A DNA stretch of 64,000 nt from Oreohelix idahoensis (taxonomy: Eukaryota > Mollusca > Gastropoda > Stylommatophora > Oreohelicidae): the NCBI GenBank assembly GCA_024509875.1, contig JAMPIV010005013.1, positions 1,013,501 through 1,077,500 on the forward strand, in the 5' to 3' direction. How positions within the stretch are numbered: position 1 is the first letter of the stretch; each line of letters opens with the position of its first letter. Under the pieces are notes generated by a model. It saw only the letters and a list, made by a program, of their open reading frames with translations. It was not told the DNA's origin and did no database searches. Position numbers and translations under genes: made by a program. This document shows, piece by piece, positions 42,374 through 54,300 of the stretch.

Positions 42374-44425
42374 GTGACACAAGACAGAAACTCAGATCAT
42401 CTGCCCATTGTAATAACCATGCATGAAAACGTCATTCCAAACCCAGAACCAGAGAAACTGACTTTCAGCTATACAAAAGCAAACTGGGAAGCCCTCCAAT
42501 CAGAGCTAGAGGTCATGGAATATAAAGACATGGAATCAGATGATACTGACTTGTGGGCAAAAACACTGACCAATGAAATTCTTACTAATAGCAAAAAATA
42601 TATACCAAATAAAAATATGCCACAGCACCTAAAACCAATAAATAACATTAATAAGAAAAGAAAAACTCAGTGGAATAAAGAACCAGTTGCCTGGTGGAAT
42701 AAAAGCTGTGCAGAAATTCATGAGAGAAGAAAAAGGGCCATACAAATATATAGAAATAACAGAACAGAAGAAAACTATGATGAGTATAAACATATTAGGA
42801 ATGAATCTAACAGAATAATATTTAAAGCCAAAGAAACTAACTGGAAGGAGTTTTGTCAGTCACTTAAACCTAGCACTCAAATTAAAGAAGTATGGAAAAA
42901 GCTTAAGGCAATCAAAGGAAACAATAAGAAAACAATAATGCCAACAATCAAACTACCAAAGAGAGCAGAAACAGATAAAGAAAAAACTAATGCCCTTGCT
43001 GAATATTTCTATAAAGCCAGTGCAGAAAGTAGTCTTGGACAGGAAGAAAATGAGAGAAGAGAAAGACTTAGGATACAGTTTTCAAAGGAACTACCAGACC
43101 AGATAGATGAAACAAACTATTTAGATGCTGATATAACAGAGGAAGAAGTAACTAGTGCAATAGAAGAGAAATCTAATACTGCCTCAGGGCATGATATACT
43201 TAGTTATGAAATCCTTAAGAAAGTACCCAAAAAAACCTATAAACATAATAACTTCCCTTTATAACAAAATCTGGAGCTTAGGGAAGATACCAAAAGCATG
43301 GAAAGTAGCTATAATAGTACCCATCCTAAAACCCAATAAGGAAGCCCATGATGTAAGTTCATATAGGCCTATCTCCTTAACATCACAACTAGGTAAAATA
43401 CTGGAAACTGTGGTTAACAAAAGACTTAAATTTTACCTGGAAAAAAAATCAGTTATATAGCCCAAACCAGTCAGGGTTTAGAACAGACAGAATTACAGTA
43501 GACCAGCTTGTAAGACTAGAACACGATGTAAAGCTAGAGTTCAAGAGGAAAGAGAAAACTGTGGCGGTCTTTTTAGATGTCGCTAGAGCATATGATGAAT
43601 GCTGGAGAGATGGAGCTCTTTACAAAATGAAAAAGATTGACATTACTGGTAACACCTATAGGTATCTAGAAAACGTTTTACAGGACAGGTATTTTGCTGT
43701 ACGGGTGAACAATGATAAGTCAGAAATATATGAACAACAGAATGGGATTCCTCAGGGATCAGTGATTTCTCCTTCAATTTTCACTATAGCTGTAAATGAT
43801 TTAGCAGATGAATTTAACGACATTAAGAATGCAGTATCACAATTTGCAGATGACTGTGCCATTTGGCGATCTGGAAAAAAACTTGGACCATGTTTACCAA
43901 AAACTTCAAAATCAAATAGACAAAGTTTCAGAGTGGATGAAAAGTTGGGGCTTCCAAATTAATGTAAACAAAACAGTAGGTATGATATTCAGCAAAGGAA
44001 ATTTTTAAAAAACATAACAAAATCAATAAAACCATTAAAGGACAGAAAATATGTACCTCCTCAACAACAAGATTTCTGGAATAACTTTAGATAAACAAAT
44101 AAATTGGAATAAACATATAGACAATTTAGTAGAAAGCTGTAGGGGACCCCTAAATATACTAAGGATAGTAAAAGGTAATGGATGGGGGGGGACCAATAAA
44201 ATAATGCTTATGTTCTACAAGTCTTTCATCAGGGGGAAACTGGATTGTGCGAGCAAAGTCTATGACTCAGTTGCAGCTTCTAACAAAGCGAAACTAGACA
44301 GAATTCAAAATGCAGCCACGAGAACCATTACAGGTGCATTTATATCAACACCAGTAGAAGTATTAGAAGTAGCTCTTGGCATATCGCCCCTTGGTCTAAG
44401 ACGGAAAGAACTAAGATTAAATTAA
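42374..44425 (+). pseudogene. LINE E ORF2: endonuclease end and reverse transcriptase
   Basis: Spread over several frames. 42374-43264: the endonuclease end SDHLPIVI, a lysine-rich linker (WNKEPVAWWNKSCAEIHERR) and EKSNTASGHDILSYEILKK. 43191-43460: AWKVAIIVPILKPNKEAHD, SYRPISLTSQLGKILE. 43561-43962: AVFLDVARAYDECW (palm A), NGIPQGSVISPSIF (block B) and FADDCAIW (catalytic DD). 44051-44425: SFIRGKLDCASKVYDSVAAS, IQNAATRTITGAF, a thumb typical of RNase H-bearing LINEs. At least four frame changes; catalytic residues are otherwise preserved. Confidence 0.9.
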
Positions 44426-44698
44426 TGGAATAAAGTAGCACAAGAAGTGACCCACCCAGCACATAAAGTATTTGTCAAAAACCAACCAAGTGTATGGGAC
44501 GTCCCCTTAAATAAAGATAGATATCCAACAAGGTAGAGAACTATAGAAGATCTAACGTAGTTCCAAGAACTGTCAAACACAATTGAAAATAGTAATAAAT
44601 ATAGAAGCAAAATACCACCCTGGGAACTAAAAACACCAATCATAGACTACTCAATTACTGAAAAGATCAAACAAAACATAGAAGATAAGGAAGCCAAA

Positions 44699-45672
44699 AT
44701 GATAAGTAGAAAGTTCATAGATCAACTAACAAAACAAAGTCTGGCTGTCTACACTGATGGATCCAAGGGTGATCGTGGGCAACTAGGTGCAGGAGTTGTA
44801 ATACCACAGTGGGGAATTAAAAAGAGCTACAGTATAACTGAAGGGGCTTTGATTTGTACCGCAGAGATGGTAGCAATTCTAAAACGTTTAGAAATAATCG
44901 AAGATAACCCACCAGAAGCTGTTACGATATTTACAGACTCAATATCATCACTGCAAGCACTAGAACACCCAAGTAAATGTAGCCGGCCAGACATAAAGGA
45001 AGAAATTCTAGCAATTAATACATCACTAGGAAACAGAGGATGTAGTGTGAGGCTAGTGTGGGTTCCAGCACACATAGGTATAGCTATGCTTATAATGCTT
45101 ATGCTCTACGAGTCTTTCATCAGGGGGAAACTGGATTATGCGAGCATAGTCTATGACTCAGCTGCAGCTTCTAACAAAGCAAAACTAGACAGAATTCAAA
45201 ATGCCAGAACGCCAAGAATGGAAGGATAAGTAAAAACAATATAAGAGCAGGACTGGGAAGGTCGGAGATAAAGAGCCACGTGAAGCTAACTATAAACGAG
45301 GAATGGAAGACAACATGGAAGAACAGTAAAAAAGGCAGACATGCGTTCAAACTGCTGAAAGAACCAACAAGGACATGCCAGGCCAGAGAAGAACTAAAGG
45401 TACCGTCGAACAAAAAACTGTGGCGTCTCCGTCTAGGTGCAGCATACTTCATGATAGAGGAGCCACACTGCCAAGAATGTCAGGAAGAAAATGACATAGA
45501 CCACTACCTGATCCACTGTATAAAATATGATCAACAGAGGCTTGAATTAAAAACATACTTTAGAAATAACAATATTGACATGACAGGGGATAAGGTGTTA
45601 AGTATATATGCCACAGGGGTAGCCCAATCAATCCTTAAACGATATATACATAAAACAAAGGAAAACATATAA
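44699..45672 (+). pseudogene. LINE E RNase H and zinc-binding C-terminus, with internal duplication
   Basis: RNase H type I: AVYTDGSKGDRGQLGAGVVI (first D), ICTAEMVAIL (E), TIFTDSISSLQAL (D), then VWVPAHIGI (H). Instead of the final acidic motif, 45092-45209 is a copy of the RT thumb stretch at 44200-44312 (SFIRGKLDYASIVYDSAAAS, then NKAKLDRIQNA). The frame then ends. The C-terminal part 45280-45672 carries WRLRLGAAYFMI and the zinc-binding CQECQEENDIDHYLIHC. The misplaced 110-bp copy destroys the RNase H end. Template switching during reverse transcription could explain it. Confidence 0.88.
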
Positions 45673-46432
45673 GGTTAGTAACAGTGGCAATATCAAACAA
45701 CATTAACAAAAGTGATACTTAGAAAAGACATTCAACCAAATAGAAATTAAGCAACAAAAACTAACAAATCGTTAAAAAAATAAAACCTGACAAATTAGCA
45801 AACCCATTAACTACTCATAGGACAAGGAAAGACAACGAGATCTAAAAAAAAAAAACACTAATACAAATTAAAACCAAGTGCAAAGGACAATAGTTATCTA
45901 TATACAATTCAAAACTGAAAATAAAATGACAAATACTAATATAAATTAAAACCAGCAACTGCAAAAGACAATAGTTATTTAAATTTAATACAAAATTAGT
46001 AAATAAAATGACACTAAATACCCCAATTATAACCAATTTTCAGGTTGAACAGGGTAGATAAAGATGGAACGAGAAGAGGCAATAATGGTCAGCTGTTAAG
46101 TGCCCGCTCTCCATCCATCACCTTTTCAAAACAACAACAACATTTTAGTGTTAATCTGTAGTCTGATGTCAGCCAGACCCGAGATTAACCAACATGGTTG
46201 TCGGTTAATATTGCATCACCTGTCCACTCTCTCAGCAATGATGGTCAGATAAACAGACAAGACGAATTTTTACTGAGAGAAGTGTAAGAATGTTTGAAAA
46301 TACACAATGTCTGTTACATAGCAGAGAAAAAAAGAGGCGCCGACCATTGAAAAGCATGTAATAAGTCGGTACAACAAATGTAACTGATTACTGCAGTAGT
46401 GAAGCAGAGATCGACCCAAAGTAATTATGTTA

Positions 46433-47290
46433 AAGGAGAGGACAAGAAAGTAATCAGCCGGGTACTGGAAAATGAGATAGGCTTACATTTCAGAGCTGGC
46501 AGTTGCCGATGATGTTGCTCTGATTGCTAATTCAGAGGCACATCTTCAATCCAATCTGCAAGTCTGGAAGGAAGAGCTGGAGAAGAGAGGAATGGTCATC
46601 AGCAGCTCCAAAACAAAACCCATGGTGATATCACGAGAGGAAAGAAGGCATCAGACTAAGCTGGGAGAACAGGTGCTGGAGCAGGTCAAGCACTTTAAAT
46701 ACCTCAGAGCAGTCATAGACTGGAAGGGAGGCATCAAAGAAGATTTGGCTACCAGAAGAGCAGCAGCTGGGAGACTTCTTCAGACCATAAATCGAGGATT
46801 CCTCAGCAAAAGAGAAGTTGGCAAGAAAACGCCGACGCTGTATACCGCTCCATCTATGTCCCAGTCTTGACGTATGGATGCGAGTCATGGGCAATGACTA
46901 CAACCCACAAAAGTCAAATTCAAACCTCAGAAATGAGGTATCTTAGAAAGGTGGTTGAAGTAACAAGAAGAAACATGGACCGCAACCAGACGATACGTCA
47001 AGACCTAAAAACCCAACCCCTGCTGACCCAAGTAGAACAGTCCAAACTAAGATGGTTTGGCCATGTCTGCAGAATGGGAGAAGATCTGTAGGTATGTGAG
47101 GCTAAGAGCCAAGGATCCAGATATTTAAATCTCGAGTCCGCTGGGACGACAACGTTAAACAATCTTTGAAGGACCGAGGACTAGAATAGAACCAGGCCAG
47201 GAAGAAGACAGCCGATAGTATAGTATGGCGCTCTCTCTTCAAAATCTCTACACCTCACGGTAGAAGAGGAACGACTAAGTAATTAAGTAT
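46433..47290 (+). pseudogene. LINE family A copy 2, segment 3 (RT end, tail, 3' end)
   Basis: Collinear continuation of copy 1 from position 7153: DDVALI-containing nucleotides at 46505-46540, then the frame 46592-46870 with ISSSKTKPMVISREERRHQ, FKYLRAVIDWKGG and a frame change to 46867-47091 with YGCESWAMTTTHKSQIQ, LRWFGHVCRMGEDL. The 3' non-coding end includes CTCTACACCTCACGGTAGAA and ACTAAGTAATTAAGTA, matching the truncated copy at 781-882. It confirms that everything between 36899 and 46432 was inserted into this LINE. Confidence 0.88.
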
Positions 47291-48280
47291 ATTGCACTGA
47301 ATGAAGAAGTTGATGAAGAAGTCCAAAAATACATAGATGAAGAAATCGATCAAACAACCGATATTCATACTACAGAAAATCCGTATAACAAGAGAAATGC
47401 TTGTAATATGGCACTGTTGTGGCTTTAATCAGTAACTTAATTTCTGAGGAGGTTTCGTGTGACGATGTTTTACAACAACTGGGTTGCACCAAACCTGAGA
47501 GCATCTTTTACACCGGTGGCTCTTGATTAATTTGTAATACCATTCTCAAGTCCAGGGGTCTGCAGCCAGTCGATCCCGTCTACAGTAGGTCCCAGTGGAC
47601 GATTTGGTAGATAAAAGTTCTCGAGCTGGCTATTAAAATATATTCGTGAATTGCATGCGATTATGCCGCGTTCTTTTCTCTGTAAAGTATATCAACCCAC
47701 CCCGTCCTCCCTCACGCTTAAAGTTTACACACACACGAACACATACCCACACACATACATATATATTTATTATTTTTTATTTATATATATATATATATTC
47801 GTAAATATGGTACATTTTTAAGAGGACTCAAAAGTGTGTCTAAAGTATATCCCAAACGTTCCTGGGTCGCCCACTGCTCTAGTCCGTCTGGAACCTCCTT
47901 CGCAAAATTATTCATTTACATTTGGAGTTACCGCGCGGGGCTTGTTTAGTCACAATCAACAGACCAACATGTTTCCTACAATAAAAAGTTAATCAGAATA
48001 GCGTTAAAATAAACTTTACATGCTAATGAGAAATATTCTTCTTAATATCATCAAACATTTCGTAATGGGAAAGCCCCACATAATTATAGAAAGATCACGT
48101 GACACAGCCTTGAGGAATTTAGAAGCTGATATAAACAAAATAGATCGACGAGCTGATCTCAAGGGTTGTAATCCTCAGGTTTTTTGTTGTTTGTTTGTTT
48201 GTTTGTTTTTTTGTTCTAGTAGAAAATAAATAAAGGAATTAGGAAAATAGCAGAAATTCGTCAATCAGAGAGACAGAGGA
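47291..48280. other. No gene recognised; TA/CA and GTTT microsatellites
   Basis: Holds CA/TA-rich runs at 47724-47802 and a GTTT run at 48183-48213. The rest is AT-rich without supported genes. Confidence 0.5.
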
Positions 48281-48288
48281 CACTAGAC

Positions 48289-48479
48289 CAGGGATTCTCA
48301 ACCTTCTTTTGTTCATGGCCCCCTTCTGAGCCTCATTTACCGCTCTGCCCCCCCCCCCCCTCTCCTCCTCTCAGATAGTCACTGTTAGCTGTAAAAAAGG
48401 TACTAACCATCTTGCTGTGGCCCCCTAGAAACATGGCATAGCCCCCTGGCGGCCATATGGCCCACGTTGAGAAATACTG
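48289..48479. mobile_element. hAT-like MITE, 191 bp
   Basis: Ends CAGGGATTCTCAACCTTC and, inverted at the right, CAGTATTTCTCAACGTG, resemble the TTCTCAACC-type inverted repeats of hAT transposons. Flanking 8-mers CACTAGAC (48281-48288) and CACTAAAC (48480-48487) differ at one base and fit the 8-bp duplication of hAT elements. The interior has a C run (about 48349-48362) and no coding capacity, so it would need a hAT transposase from elsewhere. Confidence 0.8.
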
Positions 48480-48487
48480 CACTAAAC

Positions 48488-48585
48488 AACAGAAAAGAGA
48501 TAGACGTGACAGGAATCGAACCAAGGACCGTCAGATCAGTGCCATCACCGCTGGGAGAGTCAGTCAAGAAAGGACACACAGCCAA
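48488..48585 (-). mobile_element. tRNA-like SINE fragment
   Basis: The minus strand has an exact RNA polymerase III B-box GGTTCGATTCC near 48525 and a weak A-box-like GCGGTGATGGCAC about 35 bases before it. No complete cloverleaf could be formed by eye. It may be the head of a decayed SINE beside the MITE. Confidence 0.45.
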
Positions 48586-48598
48586 ATATTTATATCTG

Positions 48599-48668
48599 CT
48601 TTCTGGTTGAAGAGAAAGGGGAGGGGAGAGAGAAGGAGACAGAGAGAGAGACAGAGAGAGAGAGGGGA
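48599..48668. repeat. GA-rich low-complexity tract
   Basis: Purine-rich run of AGAGAGG and ACAGAGAG blocks. No coding meaning. Sequence from 48669 to 49490 shows no recognised gene. Confidence 0.7.
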
Positions 48669-51409
48669 AAGTAATAACTTCATATCCATAGTTGAGCATT
48701 GAACACACATGCTCATCTAGCAATGAAGGAGACATTCCCTTGATCTGTCAGTACAACTTTGCTTTGAAAAATACACACACACATATAAAACTGCCCCAAG
48801 ACATAATTAATAATAAAATAAAGTAGATTAAATGTGCACCCACGTTGCATATCTTCACTTTATTAATACTCCTTTGTCACGCAATTCCCGGCCAAAGTTC
48901 TGGCTTGTACAGATTGGACCGGGCTCAAACTTGATTGCTGGACGGGTTTAGAAAAGAGCTCTCCGAATTTAAACTGATTAGGAGAACTTCACGTGGTCGT
49001 TCAAGATACAGCGAGCCCGTAAAATACCAGATTCTTGCCACAGCGAGGGCTGGACGAGAAGACGAAGGTAAAGTCAGATTTCATTACTCTGAAGTAATCT
49101 GGGTTGCCTTTCTTCGATCAGCCTGGAACTGGATTTTGGAGTTTATGGACAGGAGTGTCCAGACATTTTGACTGTTTATCATCTTTGTTAAGGTTTAACC
49201 ATCATGAAAAGGACTAATGGTCCGGCTTTTTGGTGTAAAGCTGTAACAATGTAGGGAATAGATGATGAGGATGATGTACTGAAGGAGATATATACTATTA
49301 TGAGAAGGGTAATGAGGGAATAACCCATGATGAGCAGAGACACGTGATGAGACGAAATTAAAGAATGGAAATCGTTAATCTATAAACATTTACCTTAACA
49401 GCTAAAGAAGAAATATTTTAGAAAAAACTAGAAAACAAGTAATTCATCTGGACATTTGAGAGAAAGAAAGTAGAAAGACAAATGCAGGAAAAAAGTGTCT
49501 GGATTGCTTACGTTTTCGAATATTCCAGATCTATGACTTGCTCTAGTTACTCTGACAAAGGCCTACTCCTGACTTTGACGGTATTGCCTCCCCTGCTTTG
49601 CAGTAGTGGTCCAACAGTGGCCAAAACTCAAGAGTATCTAATATGGGCGTCAAACGTGTCTACCTTCGCACAAGATTACTCTTGGCAGAGATGTGGATAG
49701 AAGGGTAATGACACTTATATCACAAAGGGAGTCTTCACAAGATAGTCAGATAAGCGAAAACAATGCTGCTTTGTCTGAGCACGTTAATTCTAGAATCTGC
49801 CGACCACTTTTATGAAGAATTAAGCAATGGTTAATCTTAACTCTTAAGCCCCCACCTCTGAGTTTCTCAGTGGAATTCTTATTAGTCTGGTATAGCTCTG
49901 TGTGTGTAGTAAATTGACTGAGACAAACATACAGTAACTTTAAAATAATTAAAGCGAAGTTAAATTTGTAAAATACAAATAACAAAATTTAATAATAACT
50001 TACGTTTTAACAGTTTGAAAAATAAATGAATAGTTTAGAAGAAAGGTTTCATCATTGATTGTAACAGAGGTTATTGATCATTAAATTGCCTATATCCTCT
50101 TCCTTTTCTTTCACCCGTATCCTCTATTTTTATTATCACTCTTTACCTTTTTCCTGTATTTTTCGCATCCATTCGTTTGCGAAAAAAAAATATTTTCTTT
50201 CCCATACTGGTAAATGCATTTATGACATAACGTATCAGTCTCTACACTTGACGGGAGAGCGTTAAATGCATTCTATGGCATTAGGGGTCAGTGGACCAAA
50301 CTGTGAACATATTCGTCTGGCCAGATATAGGAGCAGACATATGTCTACAGCCTTCCCTTGCACCAGACGATTTGGCGTGAGAAGGCATTCGGTCAATCGC
50401 TGCAGATTGACGAAATACACCGTGAATATTCGCTTTCGCCAGACATATAGGCGACAAATTTGTCTGCATTTTCACCTACCACAACGAGTGGTGTCGGCTG
50501 AACGCTCAGAAAGGCGCGATAACTGACATCTCCTCGACGCAGTTTGAGACATTTGTCTGGAAATCCCAGCTGACAAGGCATTAACGGTTGGCCTGGTCCG
50601 CGCGAGGTGTGAAAACGCACGAGTGTCAGTTATGGTTCTCAGGATGAGTTTCTCGGGGAGGTGTGAAAAACTGCTTCTGCACTGGAGACGTGTTGTCTGA
50701 GATTCGCAACTGACACGCGCGCTCTCGGTCAGTAGGTGGCAGTTACGGCATGCGTTTAGGTGTTAAACGTAAGGTGTTGAGGAAAGAAGAGGCTATTGCG
50801 TAGTTTATGGAAATCGTGTACATCTTTGTCTGGTGTTTCATATATACTGGAGTGAGTTAGATTTCATTTTCACTCAGTAACTTCGCAGTCAAGACTAGAA
50901 CAAGCCATCGTTCGATTCCTAAGAATCTCTGTTAATAGAGATGGCATTTAGTTTGGTCGAAGTGGTTTAAGTTCTTAGTAGTTCTGTGTTGAGTGAATAC
51001 TGGGGTAACCCAAAACTTTGCCGGCATTTAGTACAGAGACATACCTGTGAGAAACATAAACAGTTTTATCTTTTAACCACGTGGGTTTACAAGTTAACAC
51101 CTGTCTGACAGTGCATGTGTCTTCATAAATAGACAGAGTACAACTCTCACTAACGGGTTTTATTAAAGACTAAATGGGTCTTTAAAGACACAAATTACTC
51201 TAAGCCTGGCAAGTAACATATTAACGTCAGTAACCCCCATCAAGGCCAGCTCCTTGACGTAGAGATGGGGCTCAAGTACAGCCATCAGCGGCTGAAAAAC
51301 CAAGACTGGCCAGGCCCTCCTAGACTCGAGCAAGACCACAGTCTGCCCTAGCAAGTCAAGGTGCTGAAGACGGAGGCAACCAGCCAAGAGGCGCACCACA
51401 GCAATCAGG

Positions 51410-53212
51410 ATGCCACGCATTAGCGCTATGGGAAGTATGCCTATATCTGCAAAACGTTATGGCACTCGCCCTGTGACGGACACCCAGGCAGGCGCAGTGC
51501 CGGGCCCTCTGCCTCGGAAGGGCCCAACCCCTACTACTGGGGGTCCTTCTCAATTGCCCCGTGGAGCCAGGAGGCATGAGAATAGAGCTAATGGCCAAGC
51601 AAAGAAAAGACCATTTAAAATAATGCACTGGAATGCTGAAGGCGTCAATAGTAAAAAAGACGGCTACAGCAAAAAATTAGAGCTCGAAAATATCTTGAAT
51701 GAAGAGCAAGTAAATGTATGTTGCTTGCAAGAAACCCACCTCAACAAAGACATAGCCTTCAAAATCAGAGGCTACCAGTGCTACCGATCTGACCGAATAG
51801 ACAGGCGAAAAGGTGGAATACTGACACTCGTGAGGAATAACATCAGTGCATGTCAGCTTGAAACATATATGGAGGGGGCGGAATACCAGATGCTTCATCT
51901 CAGGACAGAAAGTTCAGAATTCCACCTGCTCAACTACTACTGTCCGAGCGACCGCCCACTGGCACTAGATACAATCCCAGCAAAAGAAAGACTGATTGTA
52001 TGCGGAGACTTCAACAGCCACTCACAGAGCTGGGGCTATGATCACATGGACAGGAGAGGTGAGGAGCTTGAAAACTGGCAGGATGACAATGGGCTTATCC
52101 TGATTAACCAGCCAATCGACCCACCAACCTTCTACTCGAGATCATGGCACACCACCTCTACACCAGACCTGGCATTCCACTCACCCAGCTTGGAGTGGAA
52201 CACCACACGCGTTGTAGGGAAACAACTTGGAGGCAGCGACCACCGGCCAGTCTTCCTAATTGTGGAAAATGAACTTGTCAAGGAGAGCAGCACTCTCTCT
52301 AGGTGGAACTACAAGAAGGCAGACTGGACAATGTACCAGCACCGTACTAGTATACTGGCTAGAGATCTGACTGTAGACAAAGACATCAATAAGCTAGTTG
52401 ATGAATTCAGCAGATGCATATTACAGGCTGCTCGTGAAACAATACCTAGAGGGGCTCGTAAGCACTACAAACCATATTGGAATAGTGAACTAGAGCAGCT
52501 GCACAACGACGTGGAAACATCTCGAAAGCAGGCAGAGACCAGTCCATGCCAAGAACACCACAATAACTACCAGCAAGCTAAGGCCAAATTTCAAAGGGCC
52601 AAGTTGCAGGCCAGGCGAAGAAGCTGGAAGGAGAAAACAGAGTCCTTGAACTTTGAAAGAGATACGAGGAAACTGTGGAAGCTGGTAAAGCAACTTAACG
52701 ATGAAGGTACAGAGAGAAACTCAAGGATTGCTCTGTACAAAGATGGAAACATCCTCATGGGAAAACAGGCAGCTGATCACTTTGCAGACTCCTTTGCTAA
52801 AGACAACAACATCGAAGTTAGCCCAGAGAAGCAACAGGAGACTCGTGAGAAACAACACGCAGGACGAGATGGAACCATACCTGAAGTTATGGAGGCACCA
52901 ATCACATTCAGAGAACTGGAGCTTGCAATATCCAAATTGAAAATGAGAAAGTCGCCAGGAGTTGATGGAGTGTCCAATGAAATGATTAAGAACTTGGGAA
53001 CCGCAGCAAAAACAAAGCTGCTGCAGATCTTCAATATCTGTTGGAACTCAGGCAGAGTTCCACAGACCTGGAGGGAAGCAATCATGATACCACTCCTAAA
53101 AACCAGGAAAAGACAGTTCCACTGCCTCCAGCTACAGACCAATCAGCCTTACAAGCTGCCTCTGCAAAACAATGGAACGTATCATCAACCTCAGGCTACA
53201 GTGGTACCTTGA
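51410..53212 (+). pseudogene. LINE F ORF2 part 1: endonuclease and RT start
   Basis: A 600-codon open frame. Endonuclease, about residues 69-285: IMHWNAEGVNSKKDG, CLQETHLNKD (metal-binding E), LNYYCPSD, VCGDFNSHSQSWG and GGSDHRPVFL (D-H pair). A linker of about 190 residues follows, then ITFRELELAISKLKMRKSPG, VDGVSNEMIKN and TWREAIMIPLLK (RT fingers). The frame is lost near 53105 by an indel, and the next RT part continues at 53172 in another frame. The start Met lies in a proline-rich leader and is uncertain. Confidence 0.93.
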
Positions 53213-54300
53213 AAGTGAAAACCTTCTTGTACCACAGCAGGCGGGCTTTAGGCAGTGTTATTCCACCGAAGATCAGGCAACTTACCTTTCCCAAGAGATT
53301 GAGGATGCGTTCCAAGATAAGAAACTGGTACTAGCAGCATGGATAGATCTAAGAAAAGCATTTGACAAGGTTTGGAAAGAAGGGCTTCTGAAGAAACTGA
53401 GAAATTGTAGAGTGAATGGTAAGATGTACAAATGGGTGAAAGCATACTTGCATAACAGAAGAGCCCGAGTACAAACTAGATGGCCTCAAGAGTAAGAAAA
53501 TTCTACTGCGTCATGGCGTCCCTCAGGGAGGGGTTCTGTCCCCCACACTTTTCCTAGTCTACATCAATGACCTGGTTGCTGAACTACCACATGGAATGAA
53601 AGTGGCAATGTACGCTGATGACCTGGTAATATGGTGCACAGATGAGCATGCAACAGTGGCCACCAAACTGCTACAAAGAGCTATAGATGCCTTAACCTCA
53701 TGGGCAAATAGATGGTGTGTCAGCATCAACACAGACAAGTGCAGCACTACGCTCTTCACCCTCTCTCCCAAACAAAAAGCTGGTGTCATCAAGATAAACA
53801 AAGAGCTCCTGAGAGAAGATAAACAACCCACCTATCTCGGAGTTACATTCGATGATAGGCTGACATGGAAGCAGCACATCAACAAGGCAGCAACAAAGGC
53901 CAGGAGGAAGCTAGCCATCCTGAGAAAACTAAGTGGAACCACATGGGGAGCCAGCGGGAAAATACTTAGTAAAGTTTACCAGCAGGGCATACGACCACAC
54001 CTGGAATATGGGTCAGCTGCGTGGTGTCCAGCATCAAACACCACATTACAAGAGCTAGATAAGGTGCAAAACCAGGCGCTTAGGGTCATCACGGGGGCAA
54101 TGAAATCAACGCCTATAGTGGAGATGGAGAAAATGGGGAGGATACAAGCACTGAGAGAACGCAGAGACACGAAAGTGCTAAACACAGGCAGAAAAGTTCC
54201 TCTGTATGCCGAGCCATCCAATGAAGGACAGATTCCAAAACCTAGCAATGGGGCGACTGAAAAGAAGCAGCTTTATCCACCAGGCCAAACGATTTCGTAG
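53172..54300 (+). pseudogene. LINE F ORF2 part 2: reverse transcriptase palm and thumb
   Basis: 53172-53495 encodes PQQAGFRQCYSTEDQATYLS and LAAWIDLRKAFDKVW (palm A). After a frame change near 53490 the next frame gives LRHGVPQGGVLSPTLF (block B), MYADDLVIW (catalytic YADD), YLGVTFDDRLTWKQHINKAA and VQNQALRVITGAMKSTPI (thumb). All catalytic aspartates are present. A further frame change near 54200-54220 leads into the RNase H frame. Confidence 0.93.

Larger units (their letters stand above)
39014..46141 (+). mobile_element. I-like LINE (family E) with RNase H, inserted in repeat X
   Basis: The exact 15-bp duplication ATTTTAGTGTTAATC at 38999-39013 and 46142-46156 defines the ends, and the uninterrupted site is seen in X copy B near 57750. 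Order: 5' leader with repeated modules (39160-39640), gag-like ORF1 with zinc knuckles, an endonuclease remnant, RT, RNase H and a C-terminal zinc-binding tail. The 3' end is AAAACAACAACAAC. Many frameshifts and stops. The RNase H between RT and tail places it near the I superfamily. A SINE and TA microsatellites occupy 41695-42084, and most of the endonuclease is missing. Confidence 0.92.
36899..46432. mobile_element. Unclassified repeat X, copy A (with nested LINE E)
   Basis: The LINE A coding sequence stops after AAGG at 36895-36898 and resumes with AAGG at 46433-46436, so the whole 9.5-kb block is an insertion, possibly with a 4-bp duplication. Without its own insertion (39014-46141 plus one 15-bp copy), X is about 2.4 kb. 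X is non-coding and homologous to 49577-50059 plus 56179-57990. Shared landmarks: GTATTGCCTCCCCTGCTTTG-like start, CTTCGCACAAGATTACTCTT, TCGATGAGAATTAA, and near the end GTCAGATAAACAGACAAGAC. The start TGTCACGG is LTR-like, but no class is proven. Confidence 0.8.
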
